DNA of 49,430 bases from an uncultured Rikenellaceae bacterium (GCA_904501625.1 CAJGBR010000005.1:1-49430), one strand, 5' to 3'; counted from the stretch's first letter, positions 9,665 to 19,535 are shown. Notes: generated by a model from the letters alone, not told the origin. Made by a program: numbers and translations.

Positions 9665-10342
9665 ATGCCGTTTATTGTATTGGAAGGTCTTGATGGTGCA
9701 GGTAAAAGCACCCAGATAAAAAAAATTAGAGAGTTAATCGAATCTAATGGCAGAGAGGTTGAAATGTTACACTTCCCAAGATTCGATTCGCCATTCTACG
9801 GAGAGTTGATTGCACGTTTTTTGAGAGGTGAATTTGGATCTGCATCAGAGGTTGATCCGTATCTGGTAGCACTGCTCTATGCGGGCGACAGAAAAGATGC
9901 AGCCGAGATGATTGCCTCATGGCTCAGTAGTGGGAAATATGTAATTGCAGACCGTTATGTATGCTCAAACATTGCATACCAATGTGCAAAAATTGATGAT
10001 CCTGAAAAACGCGAACGACTGACTCGATGGATTCTCGATTTGGAATTCACATACAATTCCATTCCACGTCCGGACATCAACCTGTTTCTAGACGTGCCAT
10101 TCGGATTTACACGTGACAAACTGACCTCTCAGCGTCAGGGAGAAGACCGTGAATATCTGAAAGGGGCTACGGACATACACGAAGCATCTCTGACTCTACA
10201 AGAACGTGTGCGTGAAGTCTACATATATCAGGCTCACGAGGAATTACTATCAATTGTCGATTGTTCGGACAGCAATGGGAATATGCTTTCACCAGAAGAT
10301 ATATTCGAGAGAATTAAAACCAAAATTAAAGACTTTATTTAA
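9665..10342 (+). CDS. tmk: Thymidylate kinase (dTMP kinase)
   Basis: Phosphorylates dTMP to dTDP in the cytoplasm for DNA synthesis. The protein is 225 aa. The P-loop is EGLDGAGKST (residues 7-16), the DRY motif is ADRYVCSN (DRY at 96-98), and a LID-like arginine-rich stretch TSQRQGEDREYLKG follows. The arrangement of P-loop and LID basic residues marks it as TMK rather than a deoxynucleoside kinase. It is slightly longer than the usual 205-215 aa. It heads a plus-strand run with the MauE-like, BNR and pfkA genes. Confidence 0.93.
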   Translation: MPFIVLEGLDGAGKSTQIKKIRELIESNGREVEMLHFPRFDSPFYGELIARFLRGEFGSASEVDPYLVALLYAGDRKDAAEMIASWLSSGKYVIADRYVCSNIAYQCAKIDDPEKRERLTRWILDLEFTYNSIPRPDINLFLDVPFGFTRDKLTSQRQGEDREYLKGATDIHEASLTLQERVREVYIYQAHEELLSIVDCSDSNGNMLSPEDIFERIKTKIKDFI

Positions 10343-10362
10343 AAACATTTCAGTCTAATACT

Positions 10363-11580
10363 GTGAATCGCATCTTTAGAGACATCACTCTGTGGATTAG
10401 AGTTTTAATCGCTGCAACATTTATCTTTTCAGCCATCTCAAAAGCAGTTGATCCCGTCGGAGGACAACTAAAAATCGAAGAGTATCTGAATGCTTGGGGA
10501 TTAAATTTTCTATCACCGATTTCTCTGACAATCTGTTTTATTCAGATTGCAGCCGAGGCTCTATTGGGATTCTCTCTGCTGTACAAAATATTCATCAAAA
10601 AAGTCTCTGTCATCTCAATAGTTGTGATGTCAATTTTCACATTGTTGACCCTATACATCACACTAACAGATTCGGTGTCCGACTGTGGATGTTTCGGCGA
10701 AATAGTCAACCTCTCCAACAGACAGACATTCTTCAAAAATATCATTTTGCTCCTACTGACACTCATCATCTGGAGCATCTACCGAAAAACATCTCTGCAA
10801 ACCACCATCAAGAGCATTATAACTGCAATCATATTTTCAGGTATAATATTGTGGGGTGCCATCTGGAGTCATCAAAACCTACCGTTAATTGATGCTACGA
10901 ATCTCTGTTCGGGCACCAATATACCGCAATCTATGGAGATTCCGGATAATGCTCAGATGGACAGATTCCGCACCGAGTTACACTACCGCAACATCGCTAC
11001 TGGGAAAATACATATCTTCGACGAACAGGATACAACCTGGTGGGACTCATCGAAATGGGAGTTTGTTGACACTCGTTCCATCTTGGTAGAAAAGGGGTTC
11101 AGACCTGAAATCGAAAATTTCAAAATATTTGATAACAGAGGAGAGGTCACCGACTCGTTGTTCAATCTGAACGAGGTCATTGTTTTGACCATAAGAGATT
11201 TGTCTGCACTTACACCGCACACAATAGAATCACTCAAATCAGCTGAACAATTCGCCCTCAACAACAAATTGAACTGCATATTACTAACTTGCGACCCAGC
11301 AGTCGAAACGACAACGATATTCACAGTTCCGACATTTAGGATTGATGCAACTACACTCAAGACATTATTGAGAACAACAACAGGGATAATACTGCTTAAC
11401 AACGGCACAATCGAAGCAAAATGGAGCATCAGAAATATGCCCGACTGGAATAATTTCAATTCAGACTTAAAAGAATTTGCACAACGTTATGCTGCTCAGC
11501 GTGAAGTATTTCCATTGATTTTAGTTTTGATATTCATCGTTCTTATTGCAACCTCATATAAATATGTAACAAATAAATGA
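10363..11580 (+). CDS. MauE/DoxX-like membrane protein with C-terminal thioredoxin-like region
   Basis: Membrane protein of 405 aa with a GTG start. Residues 1-150 hold four hydrophobic segments and the loop SDCGCFGE, a cysteine pair typical of MauE/DoxX-type proteins involved in disulfide or electron transfer. After a fifth segment (about residues 148-165), a region of roughly 200 residues resembles a redoxin-like fold (the stretch EVIVLTIRDLSALTPHTIESLKSAEQFALNNKLNCILLTCD, then VPTFRID and GIILLNNGTI) but has no CxxC. The last 20 residues form another membrane segment ending in YKYVTNK. Family members in Bacteroidetes are mostly uncharacterised. It overlaps the next gene by ATGA, so the two probably act together. 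The exact reaction is unknown. Confidence 0.7.
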   Translation: MNRIFRDITLWIRVLIAATFIFSAISKAVDPVGGQLKIEEYLNAWGLNFLSPISLTICFIQIAAEALLGFSLLYKIFIKKVSVISIVVMSIFTLLTLYITLTDSVSDCGCFGEIVNLSNRQTFFKNIILLLLTLIIWSIYRKTSLQTTIKSIITAIIFSGIILWGAIWSHQNLPLIDATNLCSGTNIPQSMEIPDNAQMDRFRTELHYRNIATGKIHIFDEQDTTWWDSSKWEFVDTRSILVEKGFRPEIENFKIFDNRGEVTDSLFNLNEVIVLTIRDLSALTPHTIESLKSAEQFALNNKLNCILLTCDPAVETTTIFTVPTFRIDATTLKTLLRTTTGIILLNNGTIEAKWSIRNMPDWNNFNSDLKEFAQRYAAQREVFPLILVLIFIVLIATSYKYVTNK

Positions 11581-12824
11581 AACCGATGAAATTCATATTC
11601 ATAATTGCGATTTTACTGCTCGGAGTAACCTCAGCCAAATCTCAGCAATATGCTAGATTAATCCGAAATCACAACTTGCCGATTCCTACCCTGGACTTGG
11701 CATCCGATAAATCTATATCCAATATCGTACATTATGGATCTTTCAAAACACCTCTGCATACCTCAGCCGTAAGACTATCAACACGTGGCGAAAATATATT
11801 GCTTGCATATATGCCTCATAATTCCAAAGAGGTCTCCCTAAAGTTATCTAAAGACGGAGGGCAAAGTTGGGATTCAAAATTCAACAATAAAATTCTTATC
11901 GGCAACCCGGCAACCCACATATCGCTGTTCACCCTGAGAGGCAAAAACATTCTGCCCAAACAGTACCAAAAAGAACGCAAACTCTCAAATATTGCCAATC
12001 GTAATAATCTAATTATGTTCTTTGAAGGCTATCCTATTAAGTCTGCAATCTCTATGGACAACGGCATTCAGTGGCACAAGACCTTCAATCACCTTGTCCA
12101 ATCAGATATAAAGGTAACATCTATGATACGCCTTGATAATGGACAATATATAGCCCTGCTCAATAGTGGTCGCAATATGCTCAATGGCCGACACGTTATC
12201 TATAAAAGTTACTCTAGCGACGGAGGATTAACTTGGACCTATCCAGAGATTGCAATCAAACATAATATCTATTCTATTGAAAATGCCCGAATTGCCAAAG
12301 TCGATTTTAACGGCAAACAGTATATTGTAGCCTTGGCAAACGATATCGAACGCAGAATTGGTGTAATCTCTGTCAGTCAGGATGATGGAGATACGTGGAG
12401 TTACCCTTCGCCACTGCCAAGTTTCATTCAGGGTGATCACTATAACATCACGACCTTGGACAATAAATTGTATATTGTCTATCGAGACACCTACGGCAAT
12501 TTCAATAATGATATAAACAATCCTACTTGTGGAGATTTGATGCTATGGTATGGGACCATTAACGATTTAAAACACGGAGGGAAAAATACCTATCGGGTTC
12601 GACTTGCCGATTTACCAGACATCAAAATACAACTCCAAAATGAAAAAAACAATAAAACATCAATCGAAATACCCACGATTAATCTACTTGCAAACAATAA
12701 ATTGTCAATCATAGTCTATGGTATGTGGAACGAAAAGTTTCCACCCAGCATAAAATCATTTACACTGCTGACCAACAGACTCAACAAATTTAACAACAAA
12801 AATTACGAACTACTTAAAAAATAG
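11577..12824 (+). CDS. Secreted Asp-box (BNR/sialidase-fold) protein
   Basis: Exported protein of 415 aa: MKPMKFIFIIAILLLGVTSAKSQ is a signal peptide with likely cleavage after residue 21-23. Four Asp-box motifs are visible: SKDGGQSW, SMDNGIQW, SSDGGLTW and SQDDGDTW. These imply a six-bladed beta-propeller of the sialidase superfamily. I do not find the F/YRIP arginine motif required by true exo-sialidases, so enzymatic sialidase activity is doubtful. The start overlaps the preceding MauE-like gene by four bases (ATGA). It may be a binding or glycan-recognition protein in the periplasm or on the surface; the partner is unknown. Confidence 0.75.
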   Translation: MKPMKFIFIIAILLLGVTSAKSQQYARLIRNHNLPIPTLDLASDKSISNIVHYGSFKTPLHTSAVRLSTRGENILLAYMPHNSKEVSLKLSKDGGQSWDSKFNNKILIGNPATHISLFTLRGKNILPKQYQKERKLSNIANRNNLIMFFEGYPIKSAISMDNGIQWHKTFNHLVQSDIKVTSMIRLDNGQYIALLNSGRNMLNGRHVIYKSYSSDGGLTWTYPEIAIKHNIYSIENARIAKVDFNGKQYIVALANDIERRIGVISVSQDDGDTWSYPSPLPSFIQGDHYNITTLDNKLYIVYRDTYGNFNNDINNPTCGDLMLWYGTINDLKHGGKNTYRVRLADLPDIKIQLQNEKNNKTSIEIPTINLLANNKLSIIVYGMWNEKFPPSIKSFTLLTNRLNKFNNKNYELLKK

Positions 12825-12833
12825 AGTCCTATT

Positions 12834-13934
12834 ATGATGAAACGCGTATTGCTTGCCACCAGCGGTGGTGACTGTCCGGGACTGAACGCCGTAATCCGAG
12901 GCGTGGTCAAACGTGCTGCAATGGAGGGAAATTGGGAGGTACTCGGTAGCATTCAGGCCTACAATGGGATACTTTGGGAACCGACAGAAATCAAAATTCT
13001 AACTGAAAGTACAGTTAAAGATATTCATAACTTGGGTGGTACGATTATCGAAACTACAAATAAAGGAGGTCCATTTGCGTGGCCACTATTCAATAAGCAG
13101 ACAGGTCAATGGGAGTACGTAGACCGTTCGGACGAAATGATTCGTAAATTACGTCTAATGGGCGTTGATGCCGTAATTTGCATCGGAGGTGATGGTTCAC
13201 AACGCATCTCTCATCAACTATACGAAAAAGGTCTTGACATTGTCGGAGTACCTAAAACCATTGACAATGATCTTTCTGCCACAGACTTAACGTTTGGATT
13301 CAGGACAGCCGTACAGATTGCCACAGAAGCTATTGACAAACTCGTAACAACAGCAGCATCACACAACCGCACATTCATTATGGAGGTTATGGGCCGCAAT
13401 ACGGGTTGGATTGCTCTCGAAGCAGCACTCGCCGGTGGTGCAGATGTATGCCTTATTCCTGAAATTCCTTACGATGTAAATAAGATTATCGATAAACTCA
13501 ATTCAAAATACAAGCGAGGTCGCGGTTACGCCATAATCGTCGTAGCCGAAGGTGCTCAACCTAAAGATGGACATATTGTTGCCGAGAAAGCCGACGAAAT
13601 TGGTTACAGCAATATGCGAATGGGAGGCATTGCCTTCGAACTGAGTCGTCAACTGAAGGAGGCAGGTTTCGAAGGTGACATTCGTGAGACCGTACTTGGA
13701 CATCTACAACGTGGAGGTGTACCCGTTGCATACGACCGAATTCTAGCAACAAGATTCGGAGTTAAGGCTTTCGAACTTGTTAAAGATGGATTATTCGGAC
13801 AAATGGTTTCTTTCAAACAATCCGAGATTATTTCGGTTCCGTTGTCTGAAGCTGTCGGCCACACAAAGTTCGTCGAACCAGACAGTGAAATAGTCCACGC
13901 AGCACGCAGTTGCGGCATAAGTTTTGGTGATTAA
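12834..13934 (+). CDS. pfkA: 6-phosphofructokinase
   Basis: Glycolytic phosphofructokinase of the PfkA family, 366 aa. Visible motifs are SGGDCPGLNAVIRG near the start (residues 10-23), GGDGSQ (118-123), PKTIDND (140-146) with the catalytic aspartate, and MGRNTGW (186-192). The residue equivalent to E. coli Gly104 is Gly (G121 in GGDG), as in ATP-dependent enzymes. The position equivalent to Gly124 is Lys (K141 in PKTIDND), as in PPi-dependent enzymes and actinobacterial group III ATP-PFKs. ATP is the more likely donor but this should be measured. A second ATG one codon later is an equally good start. It is followed by a strong hairpin terminator. Confidence 0.93.
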   Translation: MMKRVLLATSGGDCPGLNAVIRGVVKRAAMEGNWEVLGSIQAYNGILWEPTEIKILTESTVKDIHNLGGTIIETTNKGGPFAWPLFNKQTGQWEYVDRSDEMIRKLRLMGVDAVICIGGDGSQRISHQLYEKGLDIVGVPKTIDNDLSATDLTFGFRTAVQIATEAIDKLVTTAASHNRTFIMEVMGRNTGWIALEAALAGGADVCLIPEIPYDVNKIIDKLNSKYKRGRGYAIIVVAEGAQPKDGHIVAEKADEIGYSNMRMGGIAFELSRQLKEAGFEGDIRETVLGHLQRGGVPVAYDRILATRFGVKAFELVKDGLFGQMVSFKQSEIISVPLSEAVGHTKFVEPDSEIVHAARSCGISFGD

Positions 13935-13947
13935 TTTTATCAATTAT

Positions 13948-13984
13948 AAAAAGAGGGAACGAGTAATGATCGTTCCCTCTATTA
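13948..13984. terminator. Bidirectional terminator between pfkA and the AsmA-family gene
   Basis: The 10-bp stem GAGGGAACGA (13953-13962) / TCGTTCCCTC (13970-13979) has a 7-nt loop. Five A precede it (T-run for minus-strand transcripts) and TATTATTTC follows it, so the minus-strand direction is the stronger. Confidence 0.85.
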
Positions 13985-14008
13985 TTTCGTTAACCGCTAT
14001 TTGGTCAG

Positions 14009-16759
14009 TTATTTCTGAGCCACCTTTTCTTCGGCTTGTTTAACCATCTTTTCTGCTGTTTGTTCTGCTTTTTTCACCAAAGCATCACCAGCCTTTTGGG
14101 CTGCGATTTTCGCAATGGTAGAGTTCGCTTTACTCACTAAACTATCTCGCTGAGCTTTCGCCTGATTAACAAGTTTTTCACCCGCAACACGAGCCTCTTC
14201 TACGACATTTTCTACAGCACTTTTAGCCACGCCACTTGTATCAGCACTCGTCTTGGCAGATGTTCCCAAGACCTTTCCCAGTTTATTTTCGAGCACTCCC
14301 TTTGCTGCATCTTTAACAGCATCCTTCAATGATACAGAAATCTTCGGAGAGGTGAATGTTCCTCCGATATTGATACCGACTTTACTCAACAGGTTAGAGG
14401 ATCCTTGTGGCAACTCAACCTGACCAGTATAATCGATTGTTCCATCTATTCCCGTAGCACCAGACAGATTCATCACAATATTACCCATTGACACTTTAAA
14501 CGGAGATGTATACAGTTTTCCATCTTTTATTTCGAAATCGATATTAACATTCTTTGCTTCGATATTTTTCAGCTTATCGCTTTTCAGCATCTCAGCCATT
14601 ACATTGAGCACCTTTATATTCTGCAACTTGACATCTGCCGTAGCAAGTTTTCCGCTGGCTTGCAGTGTTGAATATATCGGTGAAAATTCACCATCGAGAC
14701 TGGTTGCCAAAGACATTCCCAATGAGTAACGACCGCCTGCCGACTTAAACAACGGCACCATTCGGCGAATCAAATCCATCTGTGCAAATGTCGTAGCAAA
14801 TGAAGCATTTGAGAAATCGAGATTCAATGCGACACTCGGCTGCTCTTCTGCCGTAGAGAAATGCCCCGTAGTCGTCAACTTTCCGTCAAATGCATTCATA
14901 TCGAGTCTATTGAGTTTCAGTTCTCCATTTGCCAATGTCACCTGCCCCCTCAGATTATCGAGAATCATCTTCTGGAACAAAATCCTATCGAATGAAACAT
15001 TAAGTCCTAGATTCATATTTTTCGGTAGACGGAACATATCTTCCGTAATCTCAGCAGGTTCTTCCTCAACGGGTTGTTCAGAGTCTTCAATCTCTTCGGG
15101 CACAAGATTCATTATTTCATTGAGATCAAGCAACTTCGACGAAACACTCAGATTACCCTTCAGCAATTCACCCTTCAACAAGAAAGGCAAATAATTTGAC
15201 AATGCTCCACTTGCCTGAATATCACTCTTTCCAATCTTCAGATCAAACTTATTCAGACTCATCTGAGCAGGAGTAATCTTAGCGACGGCCTGATTGATTG
15301 CCACCGTTGGCAATCCGGCCAATTCAACCGACATATCTGCTATTTTAAAATCTCCCGTAGCCTGAATATTATTGAAACGTTCTGCTTCGATATCAGACAT
15401 TCTGCCCGCAACACCTACATCGGCAGTAATAACACCCGACAATGCAACAGAATCATCTAGCGGATAGACATCTTTAATTGCAGCGAGATTTATTACCCCT
15501 ACAGCCTCACCTGCAAATGTAAGATCACTCATCAGATTTCGTGCATTAAACGATACATTCAATCTATTTCCGGCCAATACCAGACTGAGGTTTTGCAGAT
15601 CAACAACGATATTATCCATCTTTCCACCGGGAGATGCAACCGATGCTAACACGTTGATATTATCGACTTTAGCTGGCAGTGATGCATAACCAAATGCTCC
15701 ATTTGCAACCTTCAGATTCATATCGAATGCAGGAGTAGACTCGCCCTGATAAATACCCCTAATCCAGGCATCAAACAACAATTGTCCAGATGCAGACAAA
15801 TCCTTGAAATCTTGGGTATAGAACGCAGGTATCATTGACAAAATATCCTTGAATTCCACTTTCGATGTATTTGCCTTGAGATCCATCTCTATACTTTGAT
15901 CTTGATTCATTTGAGCCCAACCATCAATACCCAACTCGATAGCATTAATACTCAACGTATTATCCTTCAGTGTAAATTTATTATTAACCAAATCGGCTTC
16001 GATTAAAGCATCGAGTTTTACTGTCACATCTTTCAACATATTAACATTTCCGGTAGCAAAGTTCAACTCGCCAACTGTCAGCAACATATCCAACGTTGTC
16101 TTGTCGGCAGCCAAATCACCACTGAGTCGCAAATTCAAATTACCTATAGATGCTACCATCTTCGATGAATCGTCAATGTAACTCAAATATCCAGAATTGA
16201 TTTTCACCTCTTTAACTTGCAGTTTAAAGGCAGATGGACCTTGTGGAGTAGTCGTCGGAGCAGGAACCTCTTTTACCTCTCCACTCGGAGCTGCCTCCTC
16301 TTTATTATCTTCAGAAGTAGCGACACTCTCTACCTTATCCTCTTCTAAAGTTGGTTCACTTTCGATAGGCATAATATCCCAATTAACTGCCCCATCTTCA
16401 AGTTTGTGTGCCATCAACATCGGTTGATTTACTATCAGACGGGTAAGTTCATAACCATCGCTACTGAACAACGATGCCAGATTTACGACGAGTTCAATCT
16501 TATTGATACTTGCTAACGTATCACCTTCGAACTTGTCGACACCCGTAACTGTGAGCCCCGAAAGCGATATCGATGCGTGAGGGAAATGACGCAACAAACT
16601 GATTCCAATATCACTGAAATCGACCTTCGCTGATAACATATTATTTACTTGGGTCTTCACCACCTCATTGACCTTTGACTTGAAGGCCAATGGTGCTACC
16701 CACAACAACACAACTACCGAAACAATCAAAATAGTTATGGTTTTCAAAATCTTTTTCAT
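14009..16759 (-). CDS. AsmA-family protein (AsmA/YhjG-like)
   Basis: Large envelope protein of 916 aa. An N-terminal membrane anchor (ILKTITILIVSVVVLLWVAPLAF) is followed by an AsmA domain with LLRHFPHASISLSGLTVTG and DTLASINKIELVVNLASLF, then long beta-rich repeats of the kind now thought to form phospholipid-transport bridges. Residues about 140-185 are a low-complexity Glu/Pro/Ser linker. The last roughly 100 residues are alanine/lysine-rich and helical (AKAQRDSLVSKANSTIAKIAAQKAGDAL in part). The family is linked to outer-membrane lipid homeostasis; the exact role of this paralogue is unknown. It is a single-gene transcript, with a promoter box at 16783-16790 and the terminator near 13965. 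Confidence 0.88.
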   Translation of the reverse strand: MKKILKTITILIVSVVVLLWVAPLAFKSKVNEVVKTQVNNMLSAKVDFSDIGISLLRHFPHASISLSGLTVTGVDKFEGDTLASINKIELVVNLASLFSSDGYELTRLIVNQPMLMAHKLEDGAVNWDIMPIESEPTLEEDKVESVATSEDNKEEAAPSGEVKEVPAPTTTPQGPSAFKLQVKEVKINSGYLSYIDDSSKMVASIGNLNLRLSGDLAADKTTLDMLLTVGELNFATGNVNMLKDVTVKLDALIEADLVNNKFTLKDNTLSINAIELGIDGWAQMNQDQSIEMDLKANTSKVEFKDILSMIPAFYTQDFKDLSASGQLLFDAWIRGIYQGESTPAFDMNLKVANGAFGYASLPAKVDNINVLASVASPGGKMDNIVVDLQNLSLVLAGNRLNVSFNARNLMSDLTFAGEAVGVINLAAIKDVYPLDDSVALSGVITADVGVAGRMSDIEAERFNNIQATGDFKIADMSVELAGLPTVAINQAVAKITPAQMSLNKFDLKIGKSDIQASGALSNYLPFLLKGELLKGNLSVSSKLLDLNEIMNLVPEEIEDSEQPVEEEPAEITEDMFRLPKNMNLGLNVSFDRILFQKMILDNLRGQVTLANGELKLNRLDMNAFDGKLTTTGHFSTAEEQPSVALNLDFSNASFATTFAQMDLIRRMVPLFKSAGGRYSLGMSLATSLDGEFSPIYSTLQASGKLATADVKLQNIKVLNVMAEMLKSDKLKNIEAKNVNIDFEIKDGKLYTSPFKVSMGNIVMNLSGATGIDGTIDYTGQVELPQGSSNLLSKVGINIGGTFTSPKISVSLKDAVKDAAKGVLENKLGKVLGTSAKTSADTSGVAKSAVENVVEEARVAGEKLVNQAKAQRDSLVSKANSTIAKIAAQKAGDALVKKAEQTAEKMVKQAEEKVAQK

Positions 16760-16782
16760 AAATGTTAATATTTTTTACTCCA

Positions 16783-16790
16783 CAAATATA
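16783..16790 (-). promoter_or_regulatory. Candidate -7 promoter element of the AsmA-family gene
   Basis: The minus strand reads TATATTTG (TAnnTTTG) 23 nt before the AsmA ATG. No consensus -33 box is evident. Confidence 0.5.
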
Positions 16791-16832
16791 TATAATTATC
16801 ACAATGATTGAATACAATTAAAAGAATAAAAG

Positions 16833-16863
16833 TTGGCTGATTAAGGAAAAAAAAGTAATTTTG
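16833..16863 (+). promoter_or_regulatory. Promoter of ychF-gltX
   Basis: TTG (16833-16835), 20-nt spacer, TAATTTTG (16856-16863): a good match to the Bacteroidetes -33/-7 architecture, 18 nt before the ychF ATG, which implies a very short leader. Confidence 0.7.
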
Positions 16864-16881
16864 CGAAAATTTGAATAATCA

Positions 16882-17979
16882 ATGGCACTACAATGTGGAA
16901 TAGTCGGACTGCCCAATGTTGGCAAATCGACACTTTTTAACTGTCTGTCTAATGCCAAAGCTCAGGCAGCAAACTTTCCTTTCTGTACAATCGAGCCCAA
17001 TGTGGGTGTAATTACTGTTCCTGACGAACGTCTTACGGCACTCGCTGAAATTGATAACCCTAAAAAGGTAATCCCCACAACCATCGAAATCGTAGATATC
17101 GCAGGTCTTGTAAAGGGTGCTTCCAAAGGTGAAGGTTTGGGAAATAAATTTTTGGCTAATATTCGCGAAACAGATGCTATCATTCACGTTCTCAGATGTT
17201 TTGAGAATGATAACATTACTCACGTTGACGGTTCGATAGACCCAGTACGTGATAAGGGAATCATAGATACAGAGTTGCAACTTAAAGACCTCGAAACTAT
17301 CGAAAGTCGTATTGCAAAGGTTCAAAAACAGGCTCAAACCGGAGAAAAAAACGCAAAACGTCAATTCGAAATTTATAAGCAATATAAAGAGGCTCTCGAA
17401 CAAGGGCTCTCAGCTCGTACGGTGCAACTTGATAAGGAGGATCGTAAAATCGTTTCAGACCTCAATCTACTAACAGACAAACCAATTCTGTATGTTTGCA
17501 ACGTCGATGAAGCATCGGCTGCAGAGGGTAATAAACACGTAGAGGCTGTTCGCAAAGCTATCGAAAATGAAAATGCCGAAATACTTATTGTAGCTGCAGC
17601 AACTGAAGCGGATATCGCAGAACTCGAAACATATGAGGAACGACAAATGTTTCTCGAAGAGATTGGGCTGAAAGAATCAGGCGTAAATCGATTGATCAAG
17701 GCTGCATACAAATTGCTGCAACTCGAAACATATTTCACTACAGGTCCTGACGAAACTCGTGCGTGGACATATCACCAAGGAACAAAAGCACCTCAAGCTG
17801 CGGGTATTATCCACACCGACTTCGAACGTGGATTTATTCGTGCCGAAGTGATAAAATATGCCGATTACGTAGAACTGCGTTCAGAGTCAGCGTGCCGTAC
17901 TGCCGGCAAAATCGGAATCGAAGGCAAAGAATATGTCGTTCAAGATGGCGACATTATGCACTTCTTGTTTAACGTTTAA
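16882..17979 (+). CDS. ychF: Redox-regulated ATPase YchF (OLA1 family)
   Basis: Obg-type P-loop NTPase that binds ATP in preference to GTP and associates with ribosomes and translation. The length of 365 aa is typical. Motifs are G1 GLPNVGKST (residues 9-17), G3 DIAGLVKGASKGEGLGN, and NVDE in place of the NKxD guanine-specificity motif, which explains ATP preference. The C-terminal TGS-like domain ends in YVVQDGDIMHFLFNV, the family's standard ending. It is followed 10 nt later by gltX. Confidence 0.96.
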   Translation: MALQCGIVGLPNVGKSTLFNCLSNAKAQAANFPFCTIEPNVGVITVPDERLTALAEIDNPKKVIPTTIEIVDIAGLVKGASKGEGLGNKFLANIRETDAIIHVLRCFENDNITHVDGSIDPVRDKGIIDTELQLKDLETIESRIAKVQKQAQTGEKNAKRQFEIYKQYKEALEQGLSARTVQLDKEDRKIVSDLNLLTDKPILYVCNVDEASAAEGNKHVEAVRKAIENENAEILIVAAATEADIAELETYEERQMFLEEIGLKESGVNRLIKAAYKLLQLETYFTTGPDETRAWTYHQGTKAPQAAGIIHTDFERGFIRAEVIKYADYVELRSESACRTAGKIGIEGKEYVVQDGDIMHFLFNV

Positions 17980-17989
17980 AACTTAAATT

Positions 17990-19522
17990 ATGGATAGAAG
18001 AGTCAGAGTTCGTTTCGCACCGAGTCCAACCGGACCTTTGCATATGGGTGGTGTAAGAACTGCACTATATAATTATTTGTTTGCCAAGAAAATGGGAGGA
18101 GATTTTATTCTTCGCATTGAAGACACCGACTCTCAACGATTTGTTCCTGGGGCCGAAAAATATATCACAGAGGCACTGAATTGGTGTGGAATGAAATTCG
18201 ATGAAGGTGTCAATGAAGGAGGACCTTGTGCTCCGTACAGACAAAGCGAACGAAAAGAGATTTATCTGCAATATGCACTTCAACTCGTAGCCTCAGGTCA
18301 CGCCTACTATGCATTTGATAGTGCCGAAGAACTCGATAAAATACGTGCCGATTATGAGGCTCAAGGCAAAACTTTTGCCTATAATTATCTGGTTCGCGAA
18401 TCTCTGCAGACATCTCTGAATCTCGATTCAGAAACAGTTCAAGAACGAATCAGAAATAATCACAATTGGGTTATTCGCTTTAAGATGCCCGTTGACAGAA
18501 TTGTCAAAATGCACGACCTTATTCGCGGAGATGTTGAAGTAAACACATCAACACTGGACGATAAGGTACTCTACAAATCCACAGACAGCCTTCCGACATA
18601 CCACTTGGCAAATATCGTTGATGACCACTTGATGGAAATTTCACACGTAATCAGAGGTGAAGAATGGTTACCATCATTGCCATTGCACTATCTGCTCTAT
18701 GAGGCATTGGGCTGGCAAGATTCACAACCGAAATTTGCACATCTGCCATTGTTGCTCAAACCTACGGGAAAAGGTAAGCTCAGCAAACGTGACGGCGACA
18801 AGATGGGATTCCCTGTATTCCCGCTTGAATGGCACTCACCTGACGGAGAAACTGCACACGGATACCGCGAAGACGGATACTTTGCAGAGGCTTTTGTCAA
18901 TATGTTGGCACTGCTTGGCTGGAACCCAGGTGATGATAGAGAAATTCTCTCTATGGAGGAACTTATTGAGGCTTTCTCATTGGAACACTGTGGGAAATCG
19001 GGTTCACGATTCGATCCTGAAAAAGCTCGTTGGTTTAATGCTCAATATCTCAAGACAAAAGACAACTCAGAATTAGCAGACCTCTACCAACCAATACTCG
19101 AAAATTACGGTGTCAAAGCAGACAAAACTATGGTTGAAAAGGTGTGTGGTCTGATTAAGGAACGTGCTACGTTTGTCAGTGACTTCTGGAGCTTGTCAGA
19201 CTATTTCTTCGTAGCACCGGAATCATTTGAAGATAAAGCAGTTAACAAATTCTGGAAAGGCGAAAATCCAAACCGACTGCAACAACTCAGAGATGTTATT
19301 GCCACTATTGAAGATTTCAGAGCCGAAGTACTCGAACACACTATTCACAGTTGGATTGAACAAAACCAATACCCTATGGGACAGATAATGAACACCTTCC
19401 GACTTGCAATTGTAGGTCGCAGTATGGGTCCGAGTATGATGGAAATTGCCGAGCTCATCGGACGTGACCAGACAATTCAACGAATCAACTCGGCACTCGA
19501 CAAACTCGGCAATCCAGCCTAA
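17990..19522 (+). CDS. gltX: Glutamate--tRNA ligase
   Basis: Class I synthetase that charges tRNA-Glu in the cytoplasm, 510 aa. The HIGH-type motif is HMGG (residues 18-21, in RFAPSPTGPLHMGG) and the KMSKS-type motif is KLSKR (263-267). A segment after KLSKRDG (FPLEWHSPDGETAHGY) is longer than in E. coli, as I recall for Bacteroidetes enzymes. The anticodon-binding domain is C-terminal, ending in IGRDQTIQRINSALDKL. The gene is the second in a two-gene unit with ychF and converges on the U32 gene with only 13 bases between the stop codons. Confidence 0.95.
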   Translation: MDRRVRVRFAPSPTGPLHMGGVRTALYNYLFAKKMGGDFILRIEDTDSQRFVPGAEKYITEALNWCGMKFDEGVNEGGPCAPYRQSERKEIYLQYALQLVASGHAYYAFDSAEELDKIRADYEAQGKTFAYNYLVRESLQTSLNLDSETVQERIRNNHNWVIRFKMPVDRIVKMHDLIRGDVEVNTSTLDDKVLYKSTDSLPTYHLANIVDDHLMEISHVIRGEEWLPSLPLHYLLYEALGWQDSQPKFAHLPLLLKPTGKGKLSKRDGDKMGFPVFPLEWHSPDGETAHGYREDGYFAEAFVNMLALLGWNPGDDREILSMEELIEAFSLEHCGKSGSRFDPEKARWFNAQYLKTKDNSELADLYQPILENYGVKADKTMVEKVCGLIKERATFVSDFWSLSDYFFVAPESFEDKAVNKFWKGENPNRLQQLRDVIATIEDFRAEVLEHTIHSWIEQNQYPMGQIMNTFRLAIVGRSMGPSMMEIAELIGRDQTIQRINSALDKLGNPA

Positions 19523-19535
19523 GTTTGGTTATAGA

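Noticed and set aside
11577..12824. Active sialidase
   Set aside because: Asp boxes are present, but the F/YRIP arginine motif is not, so only the fold is supported.
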